A stretch of 64,000 nucleotides of DNA from JBEKOF01 sp049513975 (GCA_049513975.1 JBEKVM010000034.1:20487-84486); one strand, 5' to 3'; counted from the first letter of the stretch, positions 40,893 to 50,414 are shown. The notes: generated by a model from the sequence alone, not told the origin. Translations and numbers: made by a program.

Positions 40893-43448
40893 TCACGAAC
40901 CCTTCAGCAGATCGGGGAAAAACGGGATCAGGTCCTTCGACTCAATGGTCTTGGATTGGTTCCTGGCTTGCAGGTCCTTCACGTGGTTCATGACCAGATG
41001 GGTCCAGACCGCACCCGGCCGGGGATAGGCGGCGACGATGTAATGGGGTCCGGGGAAGGATTCCCCCGCTTCCTTTTCCAGCTCGGCGCGGAGGTTGTCC
41101 GGGGTGATCATGGAATTGCCGTAGTCGAAAACGACGCGGTCCATGTGCTTGTAAACGTCTTTGCTTTCCTTGGCCATGCCGTAGTATTCCAGCAACTGGG
41201 CGAAGACGTAGTTGGAAGTCGTAAAGACGTCTTTTCCCTGGTCGGATTCCACCGGTTTGCCGTTCTCTGTCTTGCACATCGCCCAGCCCATGAGGGAGCG
41301 GTTGTTCCGGTAAACTGTCTTCAAGATCGCCTTGGCGCGGTCTTCGGGGATGCAAGGCTCTTCACCGATGGAGATCATATACCACAGTGCATCGAGCTGG
41401 TTGATCCAGACATCGGTGTTGGCGTTTCCAGTCTTGGGATCGAAACAGGTGATGTAATACTGGAGCATTTCGCCCTTCTTGTTCTTGCCATCCCGCCACA
41501 GTTTCTCGAGGCTGTTCCAGCCCTGGTCGAAGGCCTTCTGGATTTTCGCCTCGCCGGCTTTGTCCTTGAGCAATTGCGCCATCTTGATCATGGCCTGGCA
41601 ACCGCCGAGGAACTGCGTGGCGTCGTAGGCGTCGGCGCCAAAGAGGACCAGGTTGTCGAAGGTGTTCTTCACGCCCTCCGGATAGCCCTCGGGGATGCCG
41701 TCACCGTCGAAGTCGAGTTTGAGCAGGGAATCGAGGCCGAACTGGAGCGTCTCCCAATTCTTCTTCAGGAAATCCATGTCGCCGGTGAACTTGACGTTGC
41801 GCAAGACCCGCATCATCAGCTTGGGGAACAGGTCCACCCAGTAATTGTTGTTGTACCAGGCGTAATCGCTGACGTTGCGCAGGGGATGGCCCTTGGGCAT
41901 GGCGCCCAGATCGTGGGCGACGCTCCCCTTGGTCTTGAAGGCGTCGCGGATTTGGGTCAGCGACTGGCCTTCATATTCGTCGGGATGTTCCTCGAAGTGC
42001 TTTCTGGCTTCGACGTTCGAAGCGTGAAAGTGGTAATAGCGCAGGGTGGAATCCTCGGCCTGGATCGAGTCAATGAAACCCTGGCACAGATCTTTTTCCA
42101 CGCGCGGGAAGAGCATCAACAGCACCATCGAGTACCAGTCCACGTCCGATGGATCAATGTAGGCGTAGTCGAAACATTCCAGGAACCGGGCGCGTTCATT
42201 TCCCTTTTCGTCCTCGACCCAGACAATGGCGTTGGAGAGCGGGAAATGGAGTTCGTTCAGGATCAGCCGGGTCAGGCGCAGGGCGCCGGGCTTGTCACCC
42301 TTATAGGATGGGCTGGCCTGGATCAAATCGAGAATTCGCTTCTGAATCGCCATGGTCCGGCTCCACCATTGTGGATAGCTGTCCAGGGCGAGTTTTGCCA
42401 TGTCAACCGTCCGCGTTTCCTTGTTAGTGAAGCTCTTGACGTATTTGCGCTCGAATGTCGCTCCGTCCATGTAAACCTGCTCTGGGAAGTCCAGCACCAC
42501 GGCCACCGGAATCGTTTTGGACGTTTTCGGCTCCAGGGTAAACGTGAGGCTGACGGCTGCTCCGTAATCGCTTCGCAGCACTGGTTGCCGTTTTTCGTAG
42601 AAGCTGCCGTCCGCGTTCAGCAGCAGATCCCCCGTGTACCGGTTCAGGCAGAAGTAAGGTTGGGTGTCCACGGCGACGCCGGGCATTTCGGGAACGGCCA
42701 GCGCCATGCGGTTGGCGGTTTCCGTGCTTCCCATGATAACGCCCCGGACACCCGCGGACCGGAACTCCTCATGTTTCTGGCCGCGGACCGCTGCGGAGCA
42801 GACATAGACGCTGTCTTGGTCAGTTGGCTTAAGCTCCTTTTCCTGGAGATTGACCAGGGAGGGCCTGGGGACAACGACCGTGATCTCCTGAGCCTCCTTC
42901 GCGGTGTTTTCCACCTCGAACTCTTCAACGCCGAGAGGCATCAGCGTCTGGTCTCCTCCAGACAGCAGGGGAGAAATCAGCCTCCTGACCACTTTCACCT
43001 TTCCAAGCTTGTAGGCGATCTCCAGCGACGGCGTGGCGATGGTGAGAGAAACGTGCTTTTCGGCAACCGGAGGATGGTAGTAGTTCTTGATCGCCGGGAT
43101 GTCGTCGGGCAATTCGGCATCTCCCGGCTGCTTCTGGGTCAGCATCATGCATTTGTCGCCGATGCGGATGAACGGCGCCGATGCCAACTGGACGGCTTTC
43201 TGGTTGAGCATGATGAGCCGGCCCGCGTCGTTCAGCCGGTTGTAGAGGCCGTAGGGAGAAATGCCGATGGAACAAGTGGGAGCGCCTTGCAGGGCGACGG
43301 TTTGCGGGAACTGCAGGGTTTTGGACATGCCCTGGAAGTGAACCCCCATTTTGTTTCGCTCGTAAATGGCGGCTATCTTGTCTCCCGGGATGGTGTAAAT
43401 ATGGCGTATGTCGAAGCCAGTGGATTCAGGCATTTTGCTGTTGCTCAT
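40893..43448 (-). CDS. GH116-family glycosidase (beta-xylosidase/beta-glucosidase candidate)
   Basis: This protein of about 851 residues has an N-terminal beta-sandwich (SIGISPYGLYNRLNDAGRLIM onward) and a C-terminal (alpha/alpha)6 domain with GH116/DUF608 blocks: ARFLECFDYAYIDPSDVDWYS (nucleophile Glu region), FDGDGIPEGYPEGVKNTFD and GADAYDATQFLGGCQAM. No signal peptide. Archaeal GH116 enzymes cut beta-xylosides and beta-glucosides, and this one lies in a xylan operon, so xylobiose is a likely substrate. The start: ATG 43472 falls inside a 109-bp inserted element, so I take the ATG at 43448 (MSNSKMPESTGFD) as the original start. It is 260 bp after the GH3 gene and 28 nt before PfkB. Confidence 0.85.
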   Translation of the reverse strand: MSNSKMPESTGFDIRHIYTIPGDKIAAIYERNKMGVHFQGMSKTLQFPQTVALQGAPTCSIGISPYGLYNRLNDAGRLIMLNQKAVQLASAPFIRIGDKCMMLTQKQPGDAELPDDIPAIKNYYHPPVAEKHVSLTIATPSLEIAYKLGKVKVVRRLISPLLSGGDQTLMPLGVEEFEVENTAKEAQEITVVVPRPSLVNLQEKELKPTDQDSVYVCSAAVRGQKHEEFRSAGVRGVIMGSTETANRMALAVPEMPGVAVDTQPYFCLNRYTGDLLLNADGSFYEKRQPVLRSDYGAAVSLTFTLEPKTSKTIPVAVVLDFPEQVYMDGATFERKYVKSFTNKETRTVDMAKLALDSYPQWWSRTMAIQKRILDLIQASPSYKGDKPGALRLTRLILNELHFPLSNAIVWVEDEKGNERARFLECFDYAYIDPSDVDWYSMVLLMLFPRVEKDLCQGFIDSIQAEDSTLRYYHFHASNVEARKHFEEHPDEYEGQSLTQIRDAFKTKGSVAHDLGAMPKGHPLRNVSDYAWYNNNYWVDLFPKLMMRVLRNVKFTGDMDFLKKNWETLQFGLDSLLKLDFDGDGIPEGYPEGVKNTFDNLVLFGADAYDATQFLGGCQAMIKMAQLLKDKAGEAKIQKAFDQGWNSLEKLWRDGKNKKGEMLQYYITCFDPKTGNANTDVWINQLDALWYMISIGEEPCIPEDRAKAILKTVYRNNRSLMGWAMCKTENGKPVESDQGKDVFTTSNYVFAQLLEYYGMAKESKDVYKHMDRVVFDYGNSMITPDNLRAELEKEAGESFPGPHYIVAAYPRPGAVWTHLVMNHVKDLQARNQSKTIESKDLIPFFPDLLKGS

Positions 43449-43464
43449 CGGTTGTTTGTGTTTC

Positions 43465-43573
43465 GTAACCATTCAGGCAGGGACGCCTCGCCGAGGCGTC
43501 CGGGCGGCGATCCATTGCGCCGCTGGATCGTAGCGCGGACAGCGCGGCGCGCTGTCCCTACCTGAATAGTTAC
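43465..43573. mobile_element. 109-bp REP/MITE-like insertion beside the GH116 start
   Basis: The left end GTAACCATTCAGG and right end CCTGAATAGTTAC are inverted repeats with one mismatch. Just outside both ends is TGTGTTTC (43457-43464 and 43574-43581), a direct repeat that fits a target duplication. Inside are the two hairpins aggacgcctcgccgaggcgt-like and ggacagcgcggcgcgctgtc, related to the palindrome at 39902. It carries no gene and supplies the upstream ATG at 43472. Confidence 0.75.
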
Positions 43574-43708
43574 TGTGTTTCGTCTGAAGGGCAGGATCCA
43601 TATGCTCTGGCCTCTCATTACTGCTCTGATCGCCAGCTCGGAATTTCGCATTCGTCGCCGGCGCCCGGAATGATGCCTCAGGCTCGCTGTGGGTAAACAT
43701 GCATTATG

Positions 43709-45556
43709 CTAGCACTTTCCGCCCCATGCGTTGCCCATTTTCCCCCCCGCCTTTTTCGCGGGCTTCTTCGGGGCGGACGCAGGCGCCTGGTCGGGGAGGT
43801 TCTTTTCAGCGCTCAGGTCAATCGGCATCTTCGTCGTCGGATAAGGCTTTACAACCCCGCACACCAGATCCGCGGCAATCCGGATCGAATCGGGCGATCC
43901 TGAGAAATTGCAGATCACCGCATCGGCTTCCGTGGTCGTGCCTTTCCGGTAGGGGAAGTTGGTCACGACAATCACGGTGTGTCCCGCCGCTTTCAATGCC
44001 TTCACCAGGTGCTGGTTGTTGCCCCGCTTTTCGATGCGCGCGTAATAGTTGGTCATGACGACGAGGTCCGCTTCTTTCGCCAGCTTCAGCGCTTCTTCCA
44101 CCTCCTCGTCACTGGAGTGGAAGGCCGTGTCGTCCAGAATGAGGTTGATGGAATGCTTGGACATCTGTTCGCAGAACATGTGCGGATGGCTGTAGAGATC
44201 CTTTCCGAGGAAGGAATAAGGAATGCACTGTTCGATGACCAGGACTTTCTTGTCCTTGCTTACGGGCAGCAGCTTCTTGTCGTCGCGGACTACCAGAAGG
44301 GCTTTGTGCGCCACTTCCCGGGAGAAATCCTGGACTTCCTTGCTCCAGACATTGGCCCTGGTCTGCGCCGGATCCATTTTCCCCGCTTTCTCGAACAGGC
44401 CCTGGTCGTGCTTCATGCACAGGAGCCGCCGCGCCGCGTCGGTGAGCCGCTCTTCGGAAAGCTCTCCGCGCTCGACCGCGCTCTTGATGCCGAACAGACA
44501 CTGGGCGCGCGACTCGTCGTCCGCCTTCAGGAGGATGGTGTCCACGCCCGCCTTGATCGCCATCGCGCAGGCCTGGGGGAGCGGCCACTTCTTGAGGATG
44601 GCGGCCATGCCGATCGCGTCCGAAACGACCACGCCCTTGAATCCCATTTCGCCCCTCAGAAGATCGGTAAGGATCTTGGAGGACAGCGTGGCGGGGAACT
44701 CTTTGTCGAAGGCCGGGAAGATCGTGTGCGCCGTCATGAGGGCCTTGGCGCCCGCGTTGATGCCGGCCCGGAAGGTGAACAGCTCGACCTCACGCATGCG
44801 TTTGAGGTCCGCCCGGCAAACGTCCAGCACGTCGTGCGCGTCGGTCGCCGAGTCGCCGCGGCCTGCGAAGTGCTTGACCGTGGCCACAATGCCCGCGTCC
44901 TGGTAGCCGCGCACCGTCGCTTCGACGAACTTCGCGCAGATCTTCGGATCATCGCCAAAGGAGCGCACGCCGATTTCGGGGTTCAACGGATTGATATTGA
45001 CGTCGCAGACCGGGTGATAGAACTGGGTGATGCCGATGGCGGCCATCTGCTGGCCAAGCGTCTTCGCCACTTTATAGGCAAGATCCAGGTCTCCAATGGC
45101 GGTCATGCCCATGGGCGGTGGGAACTGTAGGACGTGACCGGAGGTGTAGTCGTTTTTGAAATCGCCTTCCATGTCAATGGTGACGTGCAGGGGTATTCCC
45201 GAGGGCCGTTTCAGCGCGATCTCCTGCAGCTTGTTGAGGGCGGCGGTGAGCTCTTCCGGAGTCACGCTCACGCCGAAGCTGCGATCGTCGAAGTAGGTGT
45301 GTGCGATATCGAAGTAGTCCTTCGGCTTTTTGAAGTTCGGATCGATTTGCGAACGTCCCCAATAGAGGTTCTTGCACGTTTCCAGTGCGTACGGCTCCAG
45401 GCAAACGCCGCCGGCGTGAAGTTTCGTAATCTGTTCGATCCCCGAGGGTGTCAGATAAGCCCCGCGCCAGGTGAAGGTGAGAACCTGGCCGCATTTTTCC
45501 AGCAGGGTCATTTTCGCCAGCTTCGCTGAAACAAAATCGTCTCTTATATTTGACAT
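43709..45556 (-). CDS. GH3-family glycosidase with NagZ-like active-site loop
   Basis: The protein has 615 residues: a GH3 barrel domain (KLAKMTLLEKCGQVLTFTW; VTIDMEGDF; VKHFAGRGDSATDAHDVL) and a second alpha/beta domain (from about 400: ALLVVRDDKKLLPV). Asp313 in VVVSDAIGM is the nucleophile. The loop GRGDSATDAH resembles the D-x-H of NagZ-type N-acetylglucosaminidases and GlcNAc phosphorylases, unlike GH3 xylosidases, so its sugar may be an amino sugar or a bacterial glycan. The C-terminal end is Lys/Ala-rich and disordered. No signal peptide. It is third in the - strand operon, after the symporter by about 98 bp. Confidence 0.88.
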   Translation of the reverse strand: MSNIRDDFVSAKLAKMTLLEKCGQVLTFTWRGAYLTPSGIEQITKLHAGGVCLEPYALETCKNLYWGRSQIDPNFKKPKDYFDIAHTYFDDRSFGVSVTPEELTAALNKLQEIALKRPSGIPLHVTIDMEGDFKNDYTSGHVLQFPPPMGMTAIGDLDLAYKVAKTLGQQMAAIGITQFYHPVCDVNINPLNPEIGVRSFGDDPKICAKFVEATVRGYQDAGIVATVKHFAGRGDSATDAHDVLDVCRADLKRMREVELFTFRAGINAGAKALMTAHTIFPAFDKEFPATLSSKILTDLLRGEMGFKGVVVSDAIGMAAILKKWPLPQACAMAIKAGVDTILLKADDESRAQCLFGIKSAVERGELSEERLTDAARRLLCMKHDQGLFEKAGKMDPAQTRANVWSKEVQDFSREVAHKALLVVRDDKKLLPVSKDKKVLVIEQCIPYSFLGKDLYSHPHMFCEQMSKHSINLILDDTAFHSSDEEVEEALKLAKEADLVVMTNYYARIEKRGNNQHLVKALKAAGHTVIVVTNFPYRKGTTTEADAVICNFSGSPDSIRIAADLVCGVVKPYPTTKMPIDLSAEKNLPDQAPASAPKKPAKKAGGKMGNAWGGKC

Positions 45557-45654
45557 AAAGCACCAATTCAATAATTGTTTTATAACTTTGCTGACATCCG
45601 CTCCTCGCGGATGCCCGGGGTGAAGGGGAGAGTCGCTTTCATCGGAAATTTGCT

Positions 45655-47148
45655 TTAGGCGGGGGGCGCGCCGGCCTTTAAGCGGCGTTGCGCCAGTTCG
45701 TCGGAGATCTGGATGGTGAGACGTTTGTTGAGGGGATAGGCCGTCAGCAAAATGGTGCAGACGGCAAAAAGGACGGCGACATAGATGCTGGACAAAGCGC
45801 GGAAGCCCTGCAAGTTTTCTGGCGTCGGAGCCGCTTTGGCATCGTAGCCATAGAACCACTCCAGGATCCACAGGCCCGCAGCGGCGCCCAGGCTCAGGCC
45901 CAGTTTAAGGGCAAAACAAATCGTGGCGAAAACCATGCCGGTGGCCCGCCGCCCGGTTTTCCATTCGGAATAATCCACCACGTCAGCGTAAATGGCCCAG
46001 ACCAGGCTGATGGTAGGGGCATAGACGACGGCGACGAAAACGGTCACCGCAATCATGCCCCAGATGTTGGTGGGCGAGAGGAAATAAAATGCCAGCGTGC
46101 CGAGGCTGGCCAACCCGAACCCGGCCACGGCCACGGTCTTCTTCCCAAATCGCTTGGCCAGCGAAGGGGAGAGGAGGATGACGATGATGGTGACGCCGGT
46201 CCCGATCATATTGACAATACTGTAGGCCACACCGGCCACATTGGATTTATCCGGCAGGACGATGTAGCCCAGCCAGTTCAAAAGGCCGGCCGGCGGTGTG
46301 GAACCAGCCGGCACGGTCAGACCCAGCCATTGCAACCAGTCGTACAGGGCGGCCTTGTCCGCATAATTCATGTAATATTTGTACAAGGCGCCGCCCCGCA
46401 GGGCCAAAATCGTGAAGTGGGTGAAGGTCATGCAGAACATGACCTTCCACGGAAAATTGCCCAGCAGATCGGCAAAATCCTGGCGGGGCGGCGTCTTTTC
46501 CCTGGAGATGGGCTCAATCCGCTCTTTGGTCGTCAGAAAAGTGGTCAGGAACAGCACCAGGCAAAGAACCGCCCAAAGCCCCATGGTCATGCTCCAGCCG
46601 TATTGCTGGTCGTGGCCCAGGGCAAATTTCGCCACCAAGGGCACGGTGAAGCCGCCGACGATAAATTGCGCGGCGTTGACGGAAACAAAACGGTAGGAAT
46701 TGAGCTTGGCCCGCTCCTGCACATCCCCGGTCATGACACCGCCCAAGGCGGAATAGGGCATGTTGTTGGCCGAGTAAAGCGTCATCAACAGAATGTTGGT
46801 GACGAAGGCATAAGCGATCTGGAGGGGGCCGCCGAAATGCGGCGTGGTGTAGGCCAGAACCATCACCACGGCCCAGGGCACCGAGGTCCAGAGCACCCAG
46901 GGCCGAAACCGGCCCCACCGGGTTTGCGTGCGGTCGGCCAGCACGCCCATGATCGGGTCAAAGAACGCGTCCCACAATCGCGAAACCAGCAGGAGGGTCC
47001 CCGCCAGGCCCGCGCTCAGGCCGAAAACGTCGGTGTAGAAATTCGCCTGGAACAGGATCATGGACATGAAGACGAAATTGGCCGCCGCGTCCCCGCAACT
47101 GTAGCCCGCTTTTTCGGCGAAAGAGAGTTTTTGGGATGGCTCGGACAT
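45655..47148 (-). CDS. GPH-family (glycoside-pentoside-hexuronide) cation symporter
   Basis: This is a 497-residue, 12-helix carrier. FAEKAGYSCGDAAANFVF in helix 1, LLVSRLWDAFFDPIMGVLADRTQTRWGRFRPW, and PYSALGGVMTGDVQERAKLNSYRF are hallmarks of MelB/XynB/XylP-type transporters that take up xylosides, melibiose or other oligosaccharides with Na+ or H+. Its stop-start distance to the preceding GH3 gene is only 6 nt, so the two are translated together. It is the only oligosaccharide importer in the locus; there is no SusC/SusD pair. Substrate inferred to be xylo-oligosaccharides. Confidence 0.93.
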   Translation of the reverse strand: MSEPSQKLSFAEKAGYSCGDAAANFVFMSMILFQANFYTDVFGLSAGLAGTLLLVSRLWDAFFDPIMGVLADRTQTRWGRFRPWVLWTSVPWAVVMVLAYTTPHFGGPLQIAYAFVTNILLMTLYSANNMPYSALGGVMTGDVQERAKLNSYRFVSVNAAQFIVGGFTVPLVAKFALGHDQQYGWSMTMGLWAVLCLVLFLTTFLTTKERIEPISREKTPPRQDFADLLGNFPWKVMFCMTFTHFTILALRGGALYKYYMNYADKAALYDWLQWLGLTVPAGSTPPAGLLNWLGYIVLPDKSNVAGVAYSIVNMIGTGVTIIVILLSPSLAKRFGKKTVAVAGFGLASLGTLAFYFLSPTNIWGMIAVTVFVAVVYAPTISLVWAIYADVVDYSEWKTGRRATGMVFATICFALKLGLSLGAAAGLWILEWFYGYDAKAAPTPENLQGFRALSSIYVAVLFAVCTILLTAYPLNKRLTIQISDELAQRRLKAGAPPA

Positions 47149-47154
47149 AACGGG

Positions 47155-49470
47155 TCATTGCACTGTCAAGATCACTTTCCGCAGATCGCTCTCGCGCGAA
47201 GAATTGCCCACCGCAATTTCAAACTCGCCCGGCTCGACTACGAATTCCATGTTGATGTCATAAAATGCCAGCAATTCGGGCGTGATGTCAAGCGCGACGG
47301 TCTGCCTTCCGCCAGGCGGAAGTGTCAATTTCTTGAAGCCCTTTAGTTCCTTGATTGGCCGGGTGACAGAGCTGACCAGGTCGCGGATATACATCTGGAT
47401 GACTTCCGCGCCGGCGCGTTTGCCGGTGTTGGTCACATCCACCAGGACGCGTGTGGACGCCTCACGCCTGATCCGTTTCTTTTCCAGCCGGAGGTTCTTG
47501 CAGACGAACGTCGTGTAGCTCAAACCGAAACCGAAAGGGTAGAGAGGCGACACATCGTCGAACAAATAGCCGCGGCGGGCTGAAGGTTTGTAATTGTAGT
47601 AGGCCGGGAGGTGTCCTGCCGAACGGGCAATGGTGATGGGCAGTTTCCCGCTCGGATTGACCTCGCCAAAAAGAACTTCGGCGACGGCGTGGCCCGTTTC
47701 CTGGCCGAGATACCAGCACTCAAATATGACCGGCACGTTGTCACACAAGTAGCGAATGGAAAGTGGGCCGCCGTTGAAAAGAAAGACGATTACCGGTTTG
47801 CCGGTCGAAAGCATGGCGGTGACCAGTTCCTGTTGCTGCCCCACCATTTCCAACCGGGCCCGGTCCCCCATGTGCTTGCGCGTCCAGGCCTCGCGCGATG
47901 TCTGCTCGTTGCCCCCGATGGCCAGGACAATGGCGTCGGCGTGCTGGGCGACCTTGACGGCTTCCTGAATTTGTTTGCGATCATCCTCCGGATGGCTGGG
48001 CGTCACCAGATCCTGGCTCCAGGAGCCGCCCACCGTGATCTTGCAGCCCTCCGAATAGGGCACCTGCATGCGATCGCCCACTTTCAGGCGGATGCCTTCC
48101 AGCACGGAAACAAAAAAACGCGGTTTGCCGCTGTTTCCGCCCAATAATTCCCGATCCGCGTTGGGCCCGATGACCGCGATGGATTTGATTTTGCGCGGAT
48201 TGAGGGGCACGAGGTTGTTTTCGTTCTTGAGCAGGGTGATGGTCTCGCGCGCGCCTTGCAGGGCCAGCCTGCGGTTGGATTCGCAGCCGACAATTTCCGC
48301 CGCGCGTTTCGGGTCAACGAACGGATCTTCGAACAATCCCAGTTTGAACTTCCACTCCAGCATGGGCGCAACCAGTTCGTCCAGTTCGGATTCCGCGACC
48401 AGTCTCCTGCGGACCAGTTCGACAAGATGCAAATAACAGTCTGGTTCCGGCAGTTCCGAGTTCACTCCCGCGCGCACAGCCAGCAGGCAGGCTTCTCTTT
48501 TGTCCCGGGCGACGCCATGTCCGTGGGTATCAGGACGATGGCTCAATTCCCAAATCGCGTAATAATCGGAAACCAAGAATCCCTTGAATCCCCATTCCTT
48601 GCGCAGCACATCCCGGAGCAGCCATTGGCTGGCATGGCAGGGCACCCCGTCAATTTCATTGTACGACGGCATGACGCTGATGGCCCCGGCCTTTTGGATG
48701 CACTCCTGGAACGGCCGCAAAAAAGTTTCGCGCAGCACGCGCATGGACACATTGGCAGGCGCGCAATTCATGCCGGATTCCGGCTGGCCGTAGGCGGCAT
48801 AATGTTTCAGTGTGGCTATTACGTGCTTTTTGTCTTGAAAGGAAGCGTCGCCCTGGAATCCCCGTACCGCCGCCATCCCCAGTTGCGTCACCAAGTAAGG
48901 GTCTTCGCCGAAGGTTTCCTCCACGCGCCCCCAGCGTGGCTCCCGCGCCACATCCACCACCGGGGTCAGCGCCTGATGCGTCCCGCAGGCGCGCGCTTCT
49001 TCCGCCGCCGTGCTGTAAAGCGCCTCCACCAATTCGGGATTGAAAGTTGCCGCCAGGCCAATGGGTTGCGAAAAACTGGTCGCATCTTTGGCGGCGTGAC
49101 CGTGCAAACATTCCTCGTGGAACATCACCGGAATGCCCAGGCGGCTGTGCCCGATGAAGAACTTCTGCATGGCGTTGGTCAGCTCGGCGGTCGCTTTTGG
49201 GTCCTTCCCCCCGCCGGCGTCACTCGGCCGCCCAACCTGGCCCAAACCCTGCCCCTTTTTGAAACTGGCTTTGGCCTTCTGAAGATCGAAATTGCCGGCC
49301 TCATCAAGCAGGGTTTCAGATCTTTTCTGCCATACGCACATCATTTGCGCGGCTTTTTCCTCAAGCGTCATCCGCTGCAGAAGGTCTTGCACCCGCTCCG
49401 CCACGGGCAGACCTGCGTTCTTGTACGGAGCCTCGGCCCCGGATCGTTTTCGAGTGGAAGGAGAACGCAT
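47155..49470 (-). CDS. GH3 beta-xylosidase/beta-glucosidase with fibronectin-III-like tail
   Basis: This 771-residue three-domain GH3 has a barrel with VMFHEECLHGH, PVVDVAREPRWGRVEETFGEDP and nucleophile Asp302 in LVSDYYAI. The alpha/beta-sandwich domain (TLLKNENNLVPL; VLAIGGNEQTSREAW) follows, then the FnIII-like C-terminal domain (LSYTTFVCKNLRL; GAEVIQMYIRDL). This full domain set and the GEDP motif are found in beta-xylosidases and beta-glucosidases. No signal peptide; it should act on imported oligosaccharides. First gene of the - strand xylan operon, with the symporter 6 nt downstream. Confidence 0.93.
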   Translation of the reverse strand: MRSPSTRKRSGAEAPYKNAGLPVAERVQDLLQRMTLEEKAAQMMCVWQKRSETLLDEAGNFDLQKAKASFKKGQGLGQVGRPSDAGGGKDPKATAELTNAMQKFFIGHSRLGIPVMFHEECLHGHAAKDATSFSQPIGLAATFNPELVEALYSTAAEEARACGTHQALTPVVDVAREPRWGRVEETFGEDPYLVTQLGMAAVRGFQGDASFQDKKHVIATLKHYAAYGQPESGMNCAPANVSMRVLRETFLRPFQECIQKAGAISVMPSYNEIDGVPCHASQWLLRDVLRKEWGFKGFLVSDYYAIWELSHRPDTHGHGVARDKREACLLAVRAGVNSELPEPDCYLHLVELVRRRLVAESELDELVAPMLEWKFKLGLFEDPFVDPKRAAEIVGCESNRRLALQGARETITLLKNENNLVPLNPRKIKSIAVIGPNADRELLGGNSGKPRFFVSVLEGIRLKVGDRMQVPYSEGCKITVGGSWSQDLVTPSHPEDDRKQIQEAVKVAQHADAIVLAIGGNEQTSREAWTRKHMGDRARLEMVGQQQELVTAMLSTGKPVIVFLFNGGPLSIRYLCDNVPVIFECWYLGQETGHAVAEVLFGEVNPSGKLPITIARSAGHLPAYYNYKPSARRGYLFDDVSPLYPFGFGLSYTTFVCKNLRLEKKRIRREASTRVLVDVTNTGKRAGAEVIQMYIRDLVSSVTRPIKELKGFKKLTLPPGGRQTVALDITPELLAFYDINMEFVVEPGEFEIAVGNSSRESDLRKVILTVQ

Positions 49471-49976
49471 ATCTGATCGGGGAACACTTCGTTTAATTCA
49501 AGTCGGCCGTTGCTGGTTCATCAATTCCTGTTGCCTGCAGGCCATCTCGATGGCCGGTCACGGGCTGGAAGATTACCCGACCACTTTTGTGTCGTCCAGT
49601 CTGCGCTTTGAAATCATTGCCGGAGTATTTCAGGCAGAACACCCCGGCGGAATGGAGGATATTATGATTTGCATGGACAATCCTCTTGCGAGACAGCTTT
49701 TCTGCGGCGCCATTGGAATCTTCATGCCAGGGGAATTGCCCTGCCCATTTCTTGACGAACTTCCTGGCGCCTATTCTGCTTTTTAAAGAAGCGCGATGCC
49801 ATGGGTCATCATGGTGTTCTCCGCCTCCCAACCGCCGCACAGCAGACCGACTAAAAACACCTCCGAAATACCAGGCTCTTTTCTTTTCGGAGGGGCAGCG
49901 TCAACCAGTCGTTCATATACGCGACCAAAAGCCCCGCCGCCAGAGGTGGCCACGCTTCCTGCCGTTCGGCATTCCT
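49471..49976. other. Long intergenic region between the xylan operon start and the cupin operon end
   Basis: About 500 bases. The right part holds a - strand terminator (49850-49892). The left part should hold the promoter of the xylan operon. Open + strand frames (for example one encoding FLPYAHHLRGFFL... and DNPLARQLFCGAIGIFMP) have no known family and overlap the GH3 gene antisense. I see no gene I can support. Confidence 0.45.
49850..49892 (-). terminator. Candidate terminator of the cupin/AKR/ADH operon
   Basis: CTCCGAAA (49861-49868) pairs with TTTCGGAG (49885-49892). On the - strand the hairpin is followed by GTGTTTTTAG. It lies about 85 nt after the cupin stop. Confidence 0.6.
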
Positions 49977-50372
49977 TCAGGCCTTGTATTGTTCGTCGCT
50001 GACCTTTTCCATCCAGTCAACGACCTTGCCGTCCAGCGCCTCCGCGATGGCGATATGGCTCATCGCCGTGGTTGCCGTCGCACCATGCCAATGCTTCTCG
50101 CCGGGCTCAAACCAGACCACGTCACCCGGACGGATTTCCTCAATCGGGCCACCCCAGCGCTGCGCCCTGCCACAACCGGCTGTCACGATCAGAGTCTGCC
50201 CCAATGGATGCGTGTGCCAGGCGGTGCGAGCGCCAGGCTCAAACGTGACGATCGCACCGCCGATACGCGCGGGATCGGTTCCCTTAAATGGCGAGTCAAT
50301 GCGCACCGTGCCAGTGAACCAATCCGCCGGTCCTTTGCTGGAAGGCTGTGAACCACTTCGTTTGATTTCCAT
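49977..50372 (-). CDS. Cupin-domain protein
   Basis: This 131-residue single beta-barrel has both cupin motifs: AWHTHPLGQTLIVTAG (His ligands) and PGDVVWFEPGEKHWHGAT. Residues between them, GRAQRWGGPIEEIRPGD, are typical of the small metal-binding cupins close to carboxymuconolactone decarboxylase-like or mandelonitrile-lyase-like proteins. It follows an aldo-keto reductase gene on the same strand (42-nt gap), so a role in detoxifying or reshaping carbonyl compounds is suggested. Substrate unknown. Confidence 0.85.
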   Translation of the reverse strand: MEIKRSGSQPSSKGPADWFTGTVRIDSPFKGTDPARIGGAIVTFEPGARTAWHTHPLGQTLIVTAGCGRAQRWGGPIEEIRPGDVVWFEPGEKHWHGATATTAMSHIAIAEALDGKVVDWMEKVSDEQYKA

Positions 50373-50414
50373 ATTTAATCTCCTTTGCTTGATGGCGGCA
50401 TTTCTTTGGCTCGA

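Noticed and set aside
40881..43565. 894-codon open frame on the + strand opposite GH116
   Set aside because: It is antisense to GH116, whose catalytic blocks are clear. The translation has valine/glycine/aspartate bias without domains.
45688..47346. 552-codon open frame on the + strand opposite the GPH symporter
   Set aside because: His/Gly/Gln-rich antisense translation, a usual mirror of membrane-protein codons.
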